Origin: Dehalococcoidia bacterium
GTDB lineage: Bacteria; Chloroflexota; Dehalococcoidia; Lucifugimonadales; Lucifugimonadaceae
Assembly: GCA_026421215.1 (NCBI GenBank)
Contig: JAPKBN010000009.1
Location: 1 to 54,228 of the forward strand
DNA length: 54,228 nucleotides
Direction of reading: 5' to 3'
Below are positions 18,504 to 27,877 of the stretch, one piece after another. The translations under genes were made by a program, and so were the position numbers. The notes beneath the pieces are model-generated. The model was not told the DNA's origin, did not search any database, and worked only from the letters and a program-made list of their open reading frames with translations. Numbering within the stretch: position 1 is the first letter of the stretch; each line of letters opens with the position of its first letter.

Positions 18504-19430
18504 ATGAAAGTAGCGGTCATCGGCCCAGGCTCGGTCGGCGGATACTACGGCGGCGTGTTGGCGCGCCACGGCGAAGAGGTTTCGTTTATTGCCCGACCGG
18601 GCGCGCATTTCGATGCGATGAAGGCAAACGGTCTCCAACTCCGGAGTAACTGGGGTGACTTCACCGTCTACCCACAGGTCACCTCGGATCCCACGGAGGT
18701 CGGGCCGGTTGATTTCGTCCTTTACACCGTGAAGCTGTTCCACAACGAAGTCGCGCTACCGTTAATCGGGCCACTACTCAAGGACGGTACGACGGTGCTG
18801 ACCATCCAGAACGGCGTCGACAGCGCCGACGTGATCGCTGAGCGCTACGGTTGGGAGCACGTGATGGCGGGCGCTACTTACATTGAGACGGGCCGCCCCG
18901 AACCGGGAATGATTCACCAGTCCGGCTCGACCGCGCGGATAGTGTTTGGAGAGCAGGATGGCTCTCGGACTGAGCGCACGGAGACGGTATTTAACCTCCT
19001 CGACAAAGAAGGCATCCAGCCTGACATCGGAGATGACATAGCGGTCACCCTCTGGACCAAGCTGGTCAACGTAGGGCCGATCGGCACTGTGATGACGGCT
19101 TCCCGAGGCTCCTTTGTCGAGGTGCTGGACAGCCCCTGGGGCGAGTACACCGTGCGGTCGGTGATGGAAGACGTTGAGCGAGTCGCGCGGGCCAAGGGTG
19201 TGAATCTCGCGCCGGATGTGGTGGACCAAAAGCTGCGTGATGGCATCTCCGAAGCGGCGGAGGCGCAAGCGTCACTCCAGGGTGATTTCCGAGCTGGAAA
19301 TCAACTGGAAATCGAACATCTCTTGGGCATGGTGGTCCGCGAAGGACGCGCGCTGAACGTGCCTGTGGCAGCATCCGCAGCACTCGTAACATCTCTTTGG
19401 AAATTTCGGAATGGCGCAGTGCTCGAATAA
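18504..19430 (+). CDS. 2-dehydropantoate 2-reductase family protein (PanE/ApbA)
   Basis: 308 residues from ATG 18504, with GGAAG about 10 bases upstream; the frame is open further upstream but without homology. The NADP-binding GPGSVGGYYGG is at 7-17, and the conserved Lys region DFVLYTVKLFHNE and NGVDS follow. The C-terminal helical domain (ITVTLWTKLVNVGPIGT-like region) is complete. It could be the ketopantoate reductase of pantothenate synthesis or a paralogue acting on another 2-keto acid. A catabolic neighbourhood and a second relative at 21863-22930 favour a paralogue, so no gene symbol is given. Confidence 0.88.
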   Translation: MKVAVIGPGSVGGYYGGVLARHGEEVSFIARPGAHFDAMKANGLQLRSNWGDFTVYPQVTSDPTEVGPVDFVLYTVKLFHNEVALPLIGPLLKDGTTVLTIQNGVDSADVIAERYGWEHVMAGATYIETGRPEPGMIHQSGSTARIVFGEQDGSRTERTETVFNLLDKEGIQPDIGDDIAVTLWTKLVNVGPIGTVMTASRGSFVEVLDSPWGEYTVRSVMEDVERVARAKGVNLAPDVVDQKLRDGISEAAEAQASLQGDFRAGNQLEIEHLLGMVVREGRALNVPVAASAALVTSLWKFRNGAVLE

Positions 19431-19494
19431 GGACCATCTAATGACCCCGGAGTGGCGGCCTCGCCTCCTGCTATCCGCGACCACGCTGACGCCA

Positions 19495-19525
19495 TCATCC
19501 CCAGTGAAGCCGAGAGAACTTTACC
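19495..19525 (+). repeat. Degenerate copy of dispersed TCATCCCGAG repeat
   Basis: The segment TCATCCCCAGTGAAGCCGAG followed by AGAACTTTACC is a diverged match to the intergenic repeat at 30686-30717. The other copies are at 27449-27480 and 28967-28992. It lies between the PanE-like and RraA-like genes. Confidence 0.5.
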
Positions 19526-19715
19526 AACAGGCTTTCCGGCAAAGACATTCTTGATTGGCAGACCTTAATCCTCACTCACTCTTGAATTCGTCTTGCTTCT
19601 CCCATCGGGATAAGGAGTAACGGACACAGCCTTGGGGTCGACACCATTCGACCCATACCATGGGCATACAACCTCGCTAACTAACTATCTCAACCGTCCA
19701 ACACAGGAGCCAAGA

Positions 19716-20447
19716 ATGGCCGATCATCTTCCGCCGATCTCGGACGAAACCCTGGAGACCCTCAAAACTATCCCGACACCCACGCTTATCGACGCCTTGT
19801 GGGTAATGAAGTGGCCGCCGTCATACATCCATGGCGCACGACCGCTTCACCCAGAAATGAAGATGGCGGGTAGAGCAGTCACGCTGCGTTTCGTACCGTG
19901 GCGAAATGACATATGGGACGATATGCCGAAGGGATTGATCTCGCCTGAGTACGTCGCATTTGAGAAATGCGGTCCGTACGAGGTGCTCGTTGCATCAGCC
20001 ATCGGGCCATGGGAATCGATCGGCGGCGACATCAAATTCCTGCGCCTTAAGCAGCTCGAAGTAGGTGGACTTGTTACCGACGGATCGGTGCGAGATTCCA
20101 CCATCCTTAAGGGCTACGGATACCCGGTCTACTCACACAGCACAACTGCCAAGCAAGGCCCCGCGGTAATGGTCCCGTGGGGGGTGAATGACACCATCAA
20201 CTGCGGCGGTGTGCTTGTCCGACCCGGCGATGCAATCGTCGGAGACGAAGACGGCGTGGTCGTAGTACCGCACGAGACGGTGGACGATGTGATCCGAATC
20301 GCCCATGAGCGTGAAGAAGTGGAAGAGGTCGTTAAAGCAGAGCTGGAGGCCAACCCCGGACCTCCCGGACGCTACTATCCCTTCAATGAGAACACTTGGA
20401 AGCTTTACGAAGAGAAGACCGGTAAGAAGCCGATGGGACGCGGCTAG
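19716..20447 (+). CDS. RraA family protein (aldolase/decarboxylase-like)
   Basis: 243 residues from ATG 19716, with AGGAG 7 bases upstream. The RraA/HMG-aldolase signature is present: GGLVTDGSVRDS with Arg126-Asp127, and PGDAIVGDEDGVVVVPHE. Members include 4-hydroxy-4-methyl-2-oxoglutarate/oxaloacetate aldolases of aromatic-acid breakdown and the RNase E regulator RraA. With dehydrogenases and enolase paralogues nearby, a role in keto-acid cleavage is more likely than RNase control. The substrate is not known. Confidence 0.88.
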   Translation: MADHLPPISDETLETLKTIPTPTLIDALWVMKWPPSYIHGARPLHPEMKMAGRAVTLRFVPWRNDIWDDMPKGLISPEYVAFEKCGPYEVLVASAIGPWESIGGDIKFLRLKQLEVGGLVTDGSVRDSTILKGYGYPVYSHSTTAKQGPAVMVPWGVNDTINCGGVLVRPGDAIVGDEDGVVVVPHETVDDVIRIAHEREEVEEVVKAELEANPGPPGRYYPFNENTWKLYEEKTGKKPMGRG

Positions 20448-20736
20448 AAAGGCCTGGTGCCAGAAATTAACCAGCACCGAACCCTCGCCTAGATTTAGAA
20501 GTGGGCCGCGTCACTGAACAACATCAATGGGATGCGATCACGCCAACCCGGTATTCCATCAGCACGCCACCATATCTGTATTTGTTCCACCCGTTCAGAC
20601 CGTCGCTGCCACGCAGATGGGGGTCTAGGAGCGCATCTCAAACCCATCGCCTAAGAAAATTGGTCACGCCGGGAGATGTCGGGAGCATAATCGCTGGTTG
20701 TATGAGAATGGGGAATGACATGAATAGACGGCACAA

Positions 20737-21714
20737 ATGAGAGCGGTCTGGTACGACGAAAGTGGCGACGCAAACGTGCTTCAGATCGGTGAAATGGCGG
20801 ACCCGGTTCCTGGACCGGGTGAAGTCCGTGTCAGAGTCGTTATCTCGGGCATTAACCCGTCCGATTGGAAGATGCGGGCGCGCGCAATGCGTTTCCCGAA
20901 GATCATTCCGAATCAGGACGGCTCGGGCGTGATAGACAGCGTCGGTGAGGGCGTTCCCGCATCTCGTGTTGGCGAGCGTGTCTGGCTTTACGAGGCTAAT
21001 TTTGACAGCGCGTACGGGACGGCGGCCGAGTACACCGTGCAGCCCGCAAAACACGCCGTGCCACTTCCAGATAGCGCGTCGTTTTCCGACGGGGCATGTC
21101 TGGGTGTTCCGGCCATGACCGCCCATCGCTCCATATTCGCTGATGGGCCAGTAACCGGGAAAACGATCCTCGTAACTGGGGGTGCAGGTGCGGTAGCCAA
21201 CTACGCAATTCAGATGGCGAAACTCGGCGGGGCAAGGGTGTTCTCCACGATCAGCTCGGAAGAGAAGGCTCGGATCGCCCGGGACGCAGGCGCGGAAGCG
21301 ACGATCAATTACAGGACCGAGGACGTCACGGCACGCATCAATGAACTGACCGACGATCTCGGAGTTGATCGCATCGTCGAGGTCGAGTTCCCTGCCAACT
21401 TCGACGTTTCACGGAAAGCGGTCGCAGACAATGGCAGCATAGCGGTCTACGGGTTCGGAGATGGTGCGACAGAACCGCCCGGCGTCCCGTTCCGCTTCAG
21501 AAGGTCCAACATCAACGTCCGATTCGTGATGGTCTACACCATGCCGGGAGAGGCCAAAAAAGCGGCAGTAGACGACATCACTCAGTGGATTACCAACGGA
21601 CAACTAACCCACCTCCACGGCCCACACTTTGGCCTTAACCAGGCGGTGCAAGCCTCACGAGCGGTCGAGTCGCACGCCATCGGTACCGTAATGCTGGATG
21701 TAGGAACCGCGTAG
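20737..21714 (+). CDS. NADPH:quinone reductase-like MDR-family oxidoreductase
   Basis: 325 residues, ATG at 20737. GroES-like N-terminal domain (PGPGEVRVRVVISGINPSDW) and nucleotide-binding domain with VTGGAGAVANYAIQMAK. No structural-zinc Cys cluster, as in zeta-crystallin/quinone oxidoreductases. It reduces quinones or alpha,beta-unsaturated carbonyls with NADPH. It follows the RraA-like gene by 289 bases on the same strand; the spacer shows no clear element. Confidence 0.9.
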   Translation: MRAVWYDESGDANVLQIGEMADPVPGPGEVRVRVVISGINPSDWKMRARAMRFPKIIPNQDGSGVIDSVGEGVPASRVGERVWLYEANFDSAYGTAAEYTVQPAKHAVPLPDSASFSDGACLGVPAMTAHRSIFADGPVTGKTILVTGGAGAVANYAIQMAKLGGARVFSTISSEEKARIARDAGAEATINYRTEDVTARINELTDDLGVDRIVEVEFPANFDVSRKAVADNGSIAVYGFGDGATEPPGVPFRFRRSNINVRFVMVYTMPGEAKKAAVDDITQWITNGQLTHLHGPHFGLNQAVQASRAVESHAIGTVMLDVGTA

Positions 21715-21862
21715 GGGCCGGCATCGTCTCGCATAAGCCGATACATTGCACATTAACCGTGCGACGCGTAAGCCCTTGATTTCAGGACTACTTAGACGTG
21801 GGTGCTTTGGAATGACATATACGCGTCGGACGCGTGAGCAACCCCCGTTTGAGGAATCTCCA

Positions 21863-22930
21863 TCACGCCCTAGCGCGATTAGCCTCCAACCACCCATCAA
21901 CCAGATCAACAGTCTCATCTAGTGAATTCGACTGCATACCGTTCTGCGCAGCGATCGTCTGCACCATCTTGTCCACCCGCTCGATATTCGGTGCACCGTT
22001 TGCCAGAGCACGGGCCGCAGAAGATGGGTTTACCAGCGACAGCGCCGCATTGGAGTACTTCTCGAACGGCACGAAATCGCTCTCGCTCCCGCCCATCGAG
22101 ACGCAAAGTTCTACGACCCACTCATATGCCGCACGTGTCGCGTCGATATCGGTATGGACGGCGTCCTTGATGGCTCGCATTCCGTCCTTCTGAACGCAGC
22201 GATAGTTTCCGGCGATCAACATGCTCCACTTCGCCAGTGGGACGAAGATCGAATCGTGCACCCTCAACTTGACGGGTAGTTCCACTTCTCTATCGCCGGT
22301 ATCAAATCGGACAGCCTGAATGTCTCTTTCTAGTTGGTTAAGCACCCCTGTGTGCTCGTCGGAATCGAACCTGGCTGCCTTGAAGTTGGTCGGCAGACCG
22401 ACTTGCAAGACATTGATCTTCTCGGTCGGCGGCCGGAACGCCTGCGGGTCCGGGCTGCACAGAGTCATCAAGGCAGGGTCAAGGTTGTCCCACACAGAGG
22501 CGTCGGTGTAACTGCTCTTGATCGCATCGATATCCAGCCCTGGAATGCGCCTCAGATACGTCAGTGGGGGCATGTTCATAATCGACATGCAAGGGACGTT
22601 CGCCGCGGCGATAGAATTCAGCAGCTCATGTAGTACCGGCACACCGTATTGTGGCTCTTGCATGGCCAGACCGACGAGATCGTAATCGGCCGGATTGACG
22701 TCCCCGGGTCCTGCGGCTGACAGTTTCCCGGGCATCGTCTGGGTGTTCAATTCGACAAGTCCATCGACACCACGTGCAGCCATGCGCACGCGAGCGCCTT
22801 CGTCGTTGATCAACTGCACTTCTTCGGGCAAGCACACCAGTGTGACCGCGTGGCCGGCCATCGCCATTTTGGCGCCCAACAACGAGCCATAAGAGGCGCC
22901 CAGAATCAGAATTTTGTACTTGCGTGCCAT
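21863..22930 (-). CDS. PanE-like NAD(P)-dependent reductase (6PGDH C-terminal-like fold)
   Basis: 355 residues from ATG 22930, which has GGGAGGG about 4-6 bases upstream; an earlier in-frame start at 22951 lacks this. The N-terminal KILILGASYGSLLGAKMAMAG is a Rossmann fold with GASYGS in place of the common GxGxxG. A large helical C-terminal domain follows (HDSIFVPLAKWSMLIAGNYR). It is related to ketopantoate reductase and opine/octopine dehydrogenases but clearly divergent from the 18504-19430 protein. Likely a 2-keto acid or imine reductase of unknown substrate. Convergent with the MDR gene. Confidence 0.75.
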   Translation of the reverse strand: MARKYKILILGASYGSLLGAKMAMAGHAVTLVCLPEEVQLINDEGARVRMAARGVDGLVELNTQTMPGKLSAAGPGDVNPADYDLVGLAMQEPQYGVPVLHELLNSIAAANVPCMSIMNMPPLTYLRRIPGLDIDAIKSSYTDASVWDNLDPALMTLCSPDPQAFRPPTEKINVLQVGLPTNFKAARFDSDEHTGVLNQLERDIQAVRFDTGDREVELPVKLRVHDSIFVPLAKWSMLIAGNYRCVQKDGMRAIKDAVHTDIDATRAAYEWVVELCVSMGGSESDFVPFEKYSNAALSLVNPSSAARALANGAPNIERVDKMVQTIAAQNGMQSNSLDETVDLVDGWLEANRARA

Positions 22931-23120
22931 ATCACCCTCCCGATTAGACATTCGGGACTTCGTGTTTAGTCGCCAACCAGATGGAGCGACACTCTAAACC
23001 TTGTTGGCGACCGACGCCGAACATATCCCGACGAACCCGCTCTTTCTTCGTAATTCGCCGGATGATACATGTATTTCGGGAGAAATTCGGAGGCCGTAGG
23101 GAACAGTCCCGCACGCCTCT

Positions 23121-24305
23121 TCAATTGAGCCGTTCAAAGATGGTGGATACACCCTGCCCACCGCCAACGCACATCGTCACCAATCCCATCTGCTGGTCAC
23201 GCCGTGTCATCTCCTCCATCAACTTGACCGTCATGATGGCGCCCGTGGCCCCGATCGGGTGGCCCAGGGATATACCGCTGCCATTTACATTCGTTTTTTC
23301 AGGATCCAGGCCCAGTTCGCGGATCACGTAGACCGCCTGCGCTGCGAATGCCTCGTTCAGCTCTATCTGATCGAGGTCTTTGATGGTCATGCCCGTTTTC
23401 TCAAGCAACTTCCGCGTGGAGGGAACCGGGCCGATTCCCATAACTGATGGGTCAACCCCGGAGACGCCTCTTCCGACCCATTTCAAACGAGGGGTGATTC
23501 CTTCAGCGGCGGCGCGCTCGGCGGACATGACGACTACCGCCGCCGCGGCGTCATTTATCCCGGCTGAGTTACCAGCCGTGACCGTGCCGTCCTTTTTGAA
23601 CACCGGTCGCAATCCCGAAAGACCCTCGATCGTGGTTCCCGGCCGCGGATGTTCGTCTGTCGCCACACTTACCGGATCACCACGGCGTCTAGGAACCTCG
23701 AAGGGGACGATCTGCTCGTCGAAGTAACCGTTCTCTTGGGCTGTAATCGCACGGGCGTGACTGGACACCGCCAGCTCGTCTTGCGCGCCCCGGCTGACCT
23801 CATACCTCTCGGCAACGTTCTCCGCCGTCACGCCCATGTGATAGTCGTAGATCGGGCAGGCGAGACCCATCGTTACGCTGTCCGTCATCTCAAAATCACC
23901 CATGCGAGGGCCATCGAACCGAATCCCGCGGGCCAGATAAGGCGCCGTGCTCATGCTCTCAGTACCGCCGGCAACGATCACCTCGGCCTGTCCCGTCATG
24001 ATGGCCATCACCGCAAAGTTGATCGCCTCCAGCCCGGACGAACAAGCCCGGTTGACGGTCATCGCCGGTATCGTGTCTGGGAGCCCGGCCTTAATCATCG
24101 CCCGGCGGGCCGCGTACCCGGTCTCCGCTGCCTGAAGCACGTTGCCGAGGATCACTTCATCGACGTCGCTCGGATCGATGCCGGAACGCTCGACGGCTGC
24201 CTTAATTGCCGTGGCGCCAAGGTCGGAGGCCTGAACCTCTTTGAAAGCGCCGCCAAACCTGCCCACAGCTGTCCGAGCGCCGCTGACGATTACTACGTCC
24301 GTCAT
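23121..24305 (-). CDS. Thiolase family protein (acetyl-CoA acetyltransferase)
   Basis: 394 residues from ATG 24305, with GGAGG 7 bases upstream. The nucleophile Cys88 is in NRACSSGLEAI. His lies in NGSGISLGHPIGATGA, and the C-terminal general-base Cys in CVGGGQG. A complete degradative/biosynthetic thiolase. It cleaves 3-ketoacyl-CoA or condenses acetyl-CoA, in fatty-acid or aromatic-derived CoA-ester breakdown. Chain-length specificity cannot be read. It sits just downstream on the minus strand from the first enolase paralogue, 257 bases away. Confidence 0.94.
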   Translation of the reverse strand: MTDVVIVSGARTAVGRFGGAFKEVQASDLGATAIKAAVERSGIDPSDVDEVILGNVLQAAETGYAARRAMIKAGLPDTIPAMTVNRACSSGLEAINFAVMAIMTGQAEVIVAGGTESMSTAPYLARGIRFDGPRMGDFEMTDSVTMGLACPIYDYHMGVTAENVAERYEVSRGAQDELAVSSHARAITAQENGYFDEQIVPFEVPRRRGDPVSVATDEHPRPGTTIEGLSGLRPVFKKDGTVTAGNSAGINDAAAAVVVMSAERAAAEGITPRLKWVGRGVSGVDPSVMGIGPVPSTRKLLEKTGMTIKDLDQIELNEAFAAQAVYVIRELGLDPEKTNVNGSGISLGHPIGATGAIMTVKLMEEMTRRDQQMGLVTMCVGGGQGVSTIFERLN

Positions 24306-24562
24306 GAGTGGTCCTCCGAGTTGGTGCATCCGCTGGAAGGCGGGTTGCTCAACCCCGGCCGATCGCCGGGGATCTGCTGACCCGAATTGTAGTCCGGTTG
24401 CCTGAAGCTGTTAACGGCTCACCCGGTTACGGGCCATTTCGTTGTGGATGGCGGGGCGAATCAGTAAGGCAGGCTCTATTGTTGAGGTTGTCTGCGCCGC
24501 CCCTGACCCTGCCATCCGAGTGTCGCCCGGATGGCATCGCCAAACGCAGTCGCTTTGCGCTC

Positions 24563-25726
24563 CTACCCCTCCCACAGCGGATGCCGCTTTGCCGCTAGCA
24601 CGTCCGGGTCGAGGTCGTAGCCTAGCCCAGGCTTCTCATTCAGGTGGATCGATCCGTTGCTGATCTCCATCGGCTCCGTCAGGAGATCGTTCTGCATCGG
24701 GATGCCGAGGATCGAGTGCTCAAGCCTGTAGAAGTTCGGAACGCTTGCGCATACGTGCGCCGCCGATATCAGCTCCAGCGGACCGGCCGGAACGCAATGC
24801 GGTGAGATCGGAATGTAGTATGCCTCCGCCATGATGGCGATTCGCTTGATCTCCGATATGCCGCCAGTCCAGATTGTGTCCGGCATGATGTAATCTGCCA
24901 GGCCGTCTCGGAATATCGGCAGGAAATCGTAGCGGGTGAACAGCCTCTCGCCTACGCAGATCGGCGCAGAGGTGTTCTGCCGGACCTGCTTGAGAGCCTC
25001 GAACGACTCAGGTGGTACCGGCTCCTCGAACCAGGCGATGTCGGACTGTTCGAATAGCCTGTTGGCCAGGCGGATAGCGGTCGGCACGTTGTAATGGCCG
25101 TGGGCATCGATCAACAGTTCGTGGTCCGGCCCAACCGCCTCTCGCACCGCGGCCACAATATCGTATCCAATATTCTCGCCCTTCTTCGAGATCTTCCCGT
25201 CCTGGTACATCGAGTGGAACGGTTTCATTTCGTGGAACGGGTCGTGTTTGGACGCGGTGTGCCCCAGCGCCACCATCTTTTTTGCTGCCGCGGCGTACTC
25301 TTCCGGGGTTTCGGCGCCTTCGAACCAGACGTTGGCGTAAAGGGGCACTGGGTTCCGGAACTTGCCGCCGAGCAGATCGAAAACCGGCCGTCCCGTCGCC
25401 TTGCCTTTGATGTCCCACAGGGCCATGTCGAACCCGGCCAGCAGCGCCGTGGGGAATCCCCGTGCGCCGGTGTAGGTGAAGCGGCGGTACAACTTGTGCC
25501 AAAGGACTTCGATATTCCCGGGATCCTCGCCGATGAAGTCGTCCTTCACCATATGAATCGCCTGGCCGATCAGGAAGCTGCCGCCACGCCCGTACTTTGT
25601 CGCCTCACCCCACCCGGTGATTCCTTCATCGGTGCGAATCTCAATGAACGCCCACGCGCTTTGGTCCGGTGTGTCACCAGGCAGCCCGGGTTTGATGACG
25701 TGTGGGATGACATCAGTAATTTTCAC
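24563..25726 (-). CDS. Enolase-superfamily acid-sugar dehydratase-like protein, paralogue 1
   Basis: 387 residues; mandelate racemase/muconate lactonizing fold. Metal ligands are Asp207, Glu234 and Glu260. His209 (in IDAHGHYN) and His310 (in PISPH) sit at the spacing of the two catalytic His of galactonate/mannonate dehydratases (D-x-H motif). It should dehydrate a sugar acid to a 2-keto-3-deoxy acid with Mg2+; the exact sugar is unknown. An RNA-level link to the thiolase is possible. The two other copies (31534-32697 and 32869-34014) share nearly all active-site segments. The promoter is probably in the divergent spacer with the SMP-30 gene. Confidence 0.92.
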   Translation of the reverse strand: MKITDVIPHVIKPGLPGDTPDQSAWAFIEIRTDEGITGWGEATKYGRGGSFLIGQAIHMVKDDFIGEDPGNIEVLWHKLYRRFTYTGARGFPTALLAGFDMALWDIKGKATGRPVFDLLGGKFRNPVPLYANVWFEGAETPEEYAAAAKKMVALGHTASKHDPFHEMKPFHSMYQDGKISKKGENIGYDIVAAVREAVGPDHELLIDAHGHYNVPTAIRLANRLFEQSDIAWFEEPVPPESFEALKQVRQNTSAPICVGERLFTRYDFLPIFRDGLADYIMPDTIWTGGISEIKRIAIMAEAYYIPISPHCVPAGPLELISAAHVCASVPNFYRLEHSILGIPMQNDLLTEPMEISNGSIHLNEKPGLGYDLDPDVLAAKRHPLWEG

Positions 25727-25803
25727 GGCGAGTCCTCTGTCGGTGTGTGCGTTTACTTAACGGTGTGGGCGCCACAATACCGGGATGTATGCGGCTGGGT
25801 CTC

Positions 25804-25843
25804 CCCTCTCCCCAATGAGAGAGGGTGCAGAGTGAGGGAACGT
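25804..25843. repeat. Dispersed intergenic hairpin repeat (CCCTCTC...GAGAGGG)
   Basis: CCCTCTC (in CCCCTCTCCCCAATGAGAG) pairs with GAGAGGG to give a 7-bp stem with an 8-base loop, followed by GTGCAGAGTGAGGGAACG. A related copy is at 27529-27569. It lies in the divergent spacer between enolase paralogue 1 and the SMP-30 gene. Confidence 0.5.
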
Positions 25844-25950
25844 TCGCCGGAGGCAGACGAGGCCAAGGGCGCCTATCAAAGTCAGCCAGTATGTAAGCCG
25901 CTAAACTTCCGTCACGCCAACACCCGACCGCCTGAAGTGAGGAGCCAGAA

Positions 25951-26916
25951 GTGACCGCACCCAACAAGCTAGACCGCGTCCTAGAACCCGGAGACCCAAA
26001 GCTCCTCGCCACCGGATTCCACTTCACAGAAGGCCCTCTATGGCAGCCACCATCCCCAGAACACCCGGACGGAGCGCTATATGTATCGGACGTTGATGAC
26101 GCGATCCACTATCTTGTAGACGCACACACTGGAGAAAAAACAGTGCTCCGCGAGAACGACGGAGGCGCCAACGGGGCGACGTACGATCTGCAGGGTAGTG
26201 TGGTGTGGTGTGAGCAGGACGTGTACCGGGTGGTTCGACGAGAGCACGACGGCTCGTGGACCGTTCTGGCATCGGAGTACAACGGCGTGCGATTGAATCG
26301 CAGCAACGATGTGGTGGGCCGGAGCGACGGATCTCTCTACTTCAGCGACCCGCAGTTCCTGATGGAGTCGGACGATCGACTCATCGGCACGTCCAGTGTT
26401 TTTCGGATCGACCGTGACGGCGGGCTCCATCAGGCCGGGACCGACATGCCGCACCCCAACGGCCTGGCGTTCTCGCCAGATGAATCGCTACTTTTCGTCT
26501 CGAACACCCGACCGAATCCGCACATGTACGTGTATGAAGTGGCTGTCGATGGGTCACTATCGAACGGTCGAGTATTCGCCGAGATGCCATACGTTCCCGG
26601 CGGCTCCGACGAGGGTGACACTTTTATTGCCCACTCGGGTGCGGAGCGACCGATCGGCGAGCGCGGCGGTGTGCCGGACGGCCTGAAGGTCGATACGCGA
26701 GGCCGGGTGTTCTGCACCGGTCCCGGCGGATGCTGGGTCTGGGAGCCCGACGGTGAGTTCCTCGGAGTGATCGAGACCCCCGAACTGCCGGCAAACGTCG
26801 GCTGGGGCGGAACCGATTTCAAGACCCTCTATCTGACATGCCGCACCTCCGTCTACTCTTTACGAGTGAAGACGCCGGGCGCGCCGGTTCCGGGAATGCC
26901 AGCGTCTACCAGTTGA
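25951..26916 (+). CDS. SMP-30/gluconolactonase/LRE family lactonase
   Basis: 321 residues; six-bladed beta-propeller. The metal-ligand signature residues are Glu27 in FTEGPLW, Asn in LNRSNDVV, and Asp in VPDGLKVDTRG. HPNGLAFSPDES is also typical. It hydrolyses sugar lactones to the acids that the neighbouring acid-sugar dehydratase-like enzymes would take. The start is GTG at 25951, with GAGGAG 6-7 bases upstream. The next gene begins 16 bases after it. Confidence 0.93.
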   Translation: MTAPNKLDRVLEPGDPKLLATGFHFTEGPLWQPPSPEHPDGALYVSDVDDAIHYLVDAHTGEKTVLRENDGGANGATYDLQGSVVWCEQDVYRVVRREHDGSWTVLASEYNGVRLNRSNDVVGRSDGSLYFSDPQFLMESDDRLIGTSSVFRIDRDGGLHQAGTDMPHPNGLAFSPDESLLFVSNTRPNPHMYVYEVAVDGSLSNGRVFAEMPYVPGGSDEGDTFIAHSGAERPIGERGGVPDGLKVDTRGRVFCTGPGGCWVWEPDGEFLGVIETPELPANVGWGGTDFKTLYLTCRTSVYSLRVKTPGAPVPGMPASTS

Positions 26917-26931
26917 GTAGAGAGGTATTCT

Positions 26932-27351
26932 ATGCCGTTGGGGACTAACGGGGCGGCCATACGCCGATATGTGGACGAGGTTTGGAATCGGGGGATGCTC
27001 GAGGTGGCGGACGAGCTACTGGTCTCGGCGCACGTCCGGCATGATCCCGTCTTGGAGTTCGATGTGGTGGGGATTGATGAGGTCAAGACGCAAGTTTCGG
27101 CGTTAAGAGCGGCGTTTCCAGACTTTCGGTTTGAGGCATCGATATACGCGAGTAGCGACGACGACGGATTTGTCACACGCCGCTGGACGATGACTGGGAC
27201 GCACGAGGGTCAGTGGATGGGTATCGCTCCGACCGGTGCAAAGATCACATCGACAGGCATGGCGCTATCTCGATTCGATAACGGGAAGATCGCGGAAGAG
27301 TGGATACACCGAGACGATCTAGGCCTGATGCGTCAGCTTGGGGTGCTTTAG
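26932..27351 (+). CDS. SnoaL-like / ester cyclase family protein
   Basis: 139 residues, ATG at 26932 with GAGAGG upstream. NTF2-like cone fold: RRYVDEVWNRGMLEVADELL, HDPVLEF, AFPDFRF, RWTMTGTHEGQWMGIAPTG, GKIAEEWIHRDDLGLMRQLG. Many such proteins are of unknown function. Some cyclise polyketides, others are small-molecule isomerases or hydrolases. It follows the SMP-30 gene by 16 bases and is probably in the same operon. Confidence 0.88.
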   Translation: MPLGTNGAAIRRYVDEVWNRGMLEVADELLVSAHVRHDPVLEFDVVGIDEVKTQVSALRAAFPDFRFEASIYASSDDDGFVTRRWTMTGTHEGQWMGIAPTGAKITSTGMALSRFDNGKIAEEWIHRDDLGLMRQLGVL

Positions 27352-27448
27352 CGGCGGCCGGAACCGAGCACTCGCCCCGGGTCCAGTTCGCAATGACATA
27401 GTAGGGGCAGCGCTTGTCCCACCCTTATCTCGAACATCACGAAATCTT

Positions 27449-27480
27449 GCCATCCCGAGCATGTCCGAGGGACCTTTAAC
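27449..27480 (+). repeat. Dispersed TCATCCCGAG repeat copy
   Basis: GCCATCCCGAGCATGTCCGA followed by GGGACCTTTAAC. It shares the CATCCCGAG head, CCGA core and CCTTTA tail with the copy at 30686-30717. Confidence 0.6.
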
Positions 27481-27528
27481 AACAGGTTGTGGTGAGACTA
27501 CACACCGATTCCGGACGGCTCTTTGTCC

Positions 27529-27569
27529 TCCCTCACGCAGTCCGCTCCCATGGAGAGAGGGGGCGAGTG
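27529..27569. repeat. Second copy of the CCCTCTC-type hairpin repeat
   Basis: CCTCACGCAGTCCGCTCCCA followed by TGGAGAGAGGGGGCGAGTG. It is similar to 25804-25843 in the CTCCC...GAGAGAGGG...GAGTG order, but diverged. Confidence 0.45.
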
Positions 27570-27877
27570 TCGTGTGGTTTGTAACCGAGATGAGCGGCGT
27601 TCTCCCGCAATACGGCCCTTCAAGGGCCTCAGGGCATTATTGATTCGCGTCAGAATGTCTGTCGTGCTGACAAATTGTCTTTTCCCTAATCAGGGAACGA
27701 CAGTATGTCGGCGTTTTCTATCGCGTTCCGGCCCGTGTTCCTCGGGTCCAACACGAACACTCATGTCTCAGCCAGCCGATGAGCCCATTCACGGGACGCG
27801 GGACACACGGTACTATCAAGGCTAGCGGGCGGCCCGCGCACCCAACTCATACCCAAACCCGTCGAGAGGCAGATTTG

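Larger units (their letters stand above)
27352..27877. other. Intergenic region of 526 bp with several short dispersed repeats
   Basis: Holds a copy of the TCATCCCGAG repeat (27449-27480) and the CTCCC...GAGAGAGG repeat (27529-27569). A segment GCGGCGTTCTCCC at 27594-27606 recurs as GTGGCGTTCTCCC at 30642-30654. No ORF with a ribosome site before the NHL gene at 27878. Confidence 0.5.

Noticed and set aside
20501-20740. 79-codon plus frame before the MDR gene
   Set aside because: Runs into the MDR start region and has no family character.
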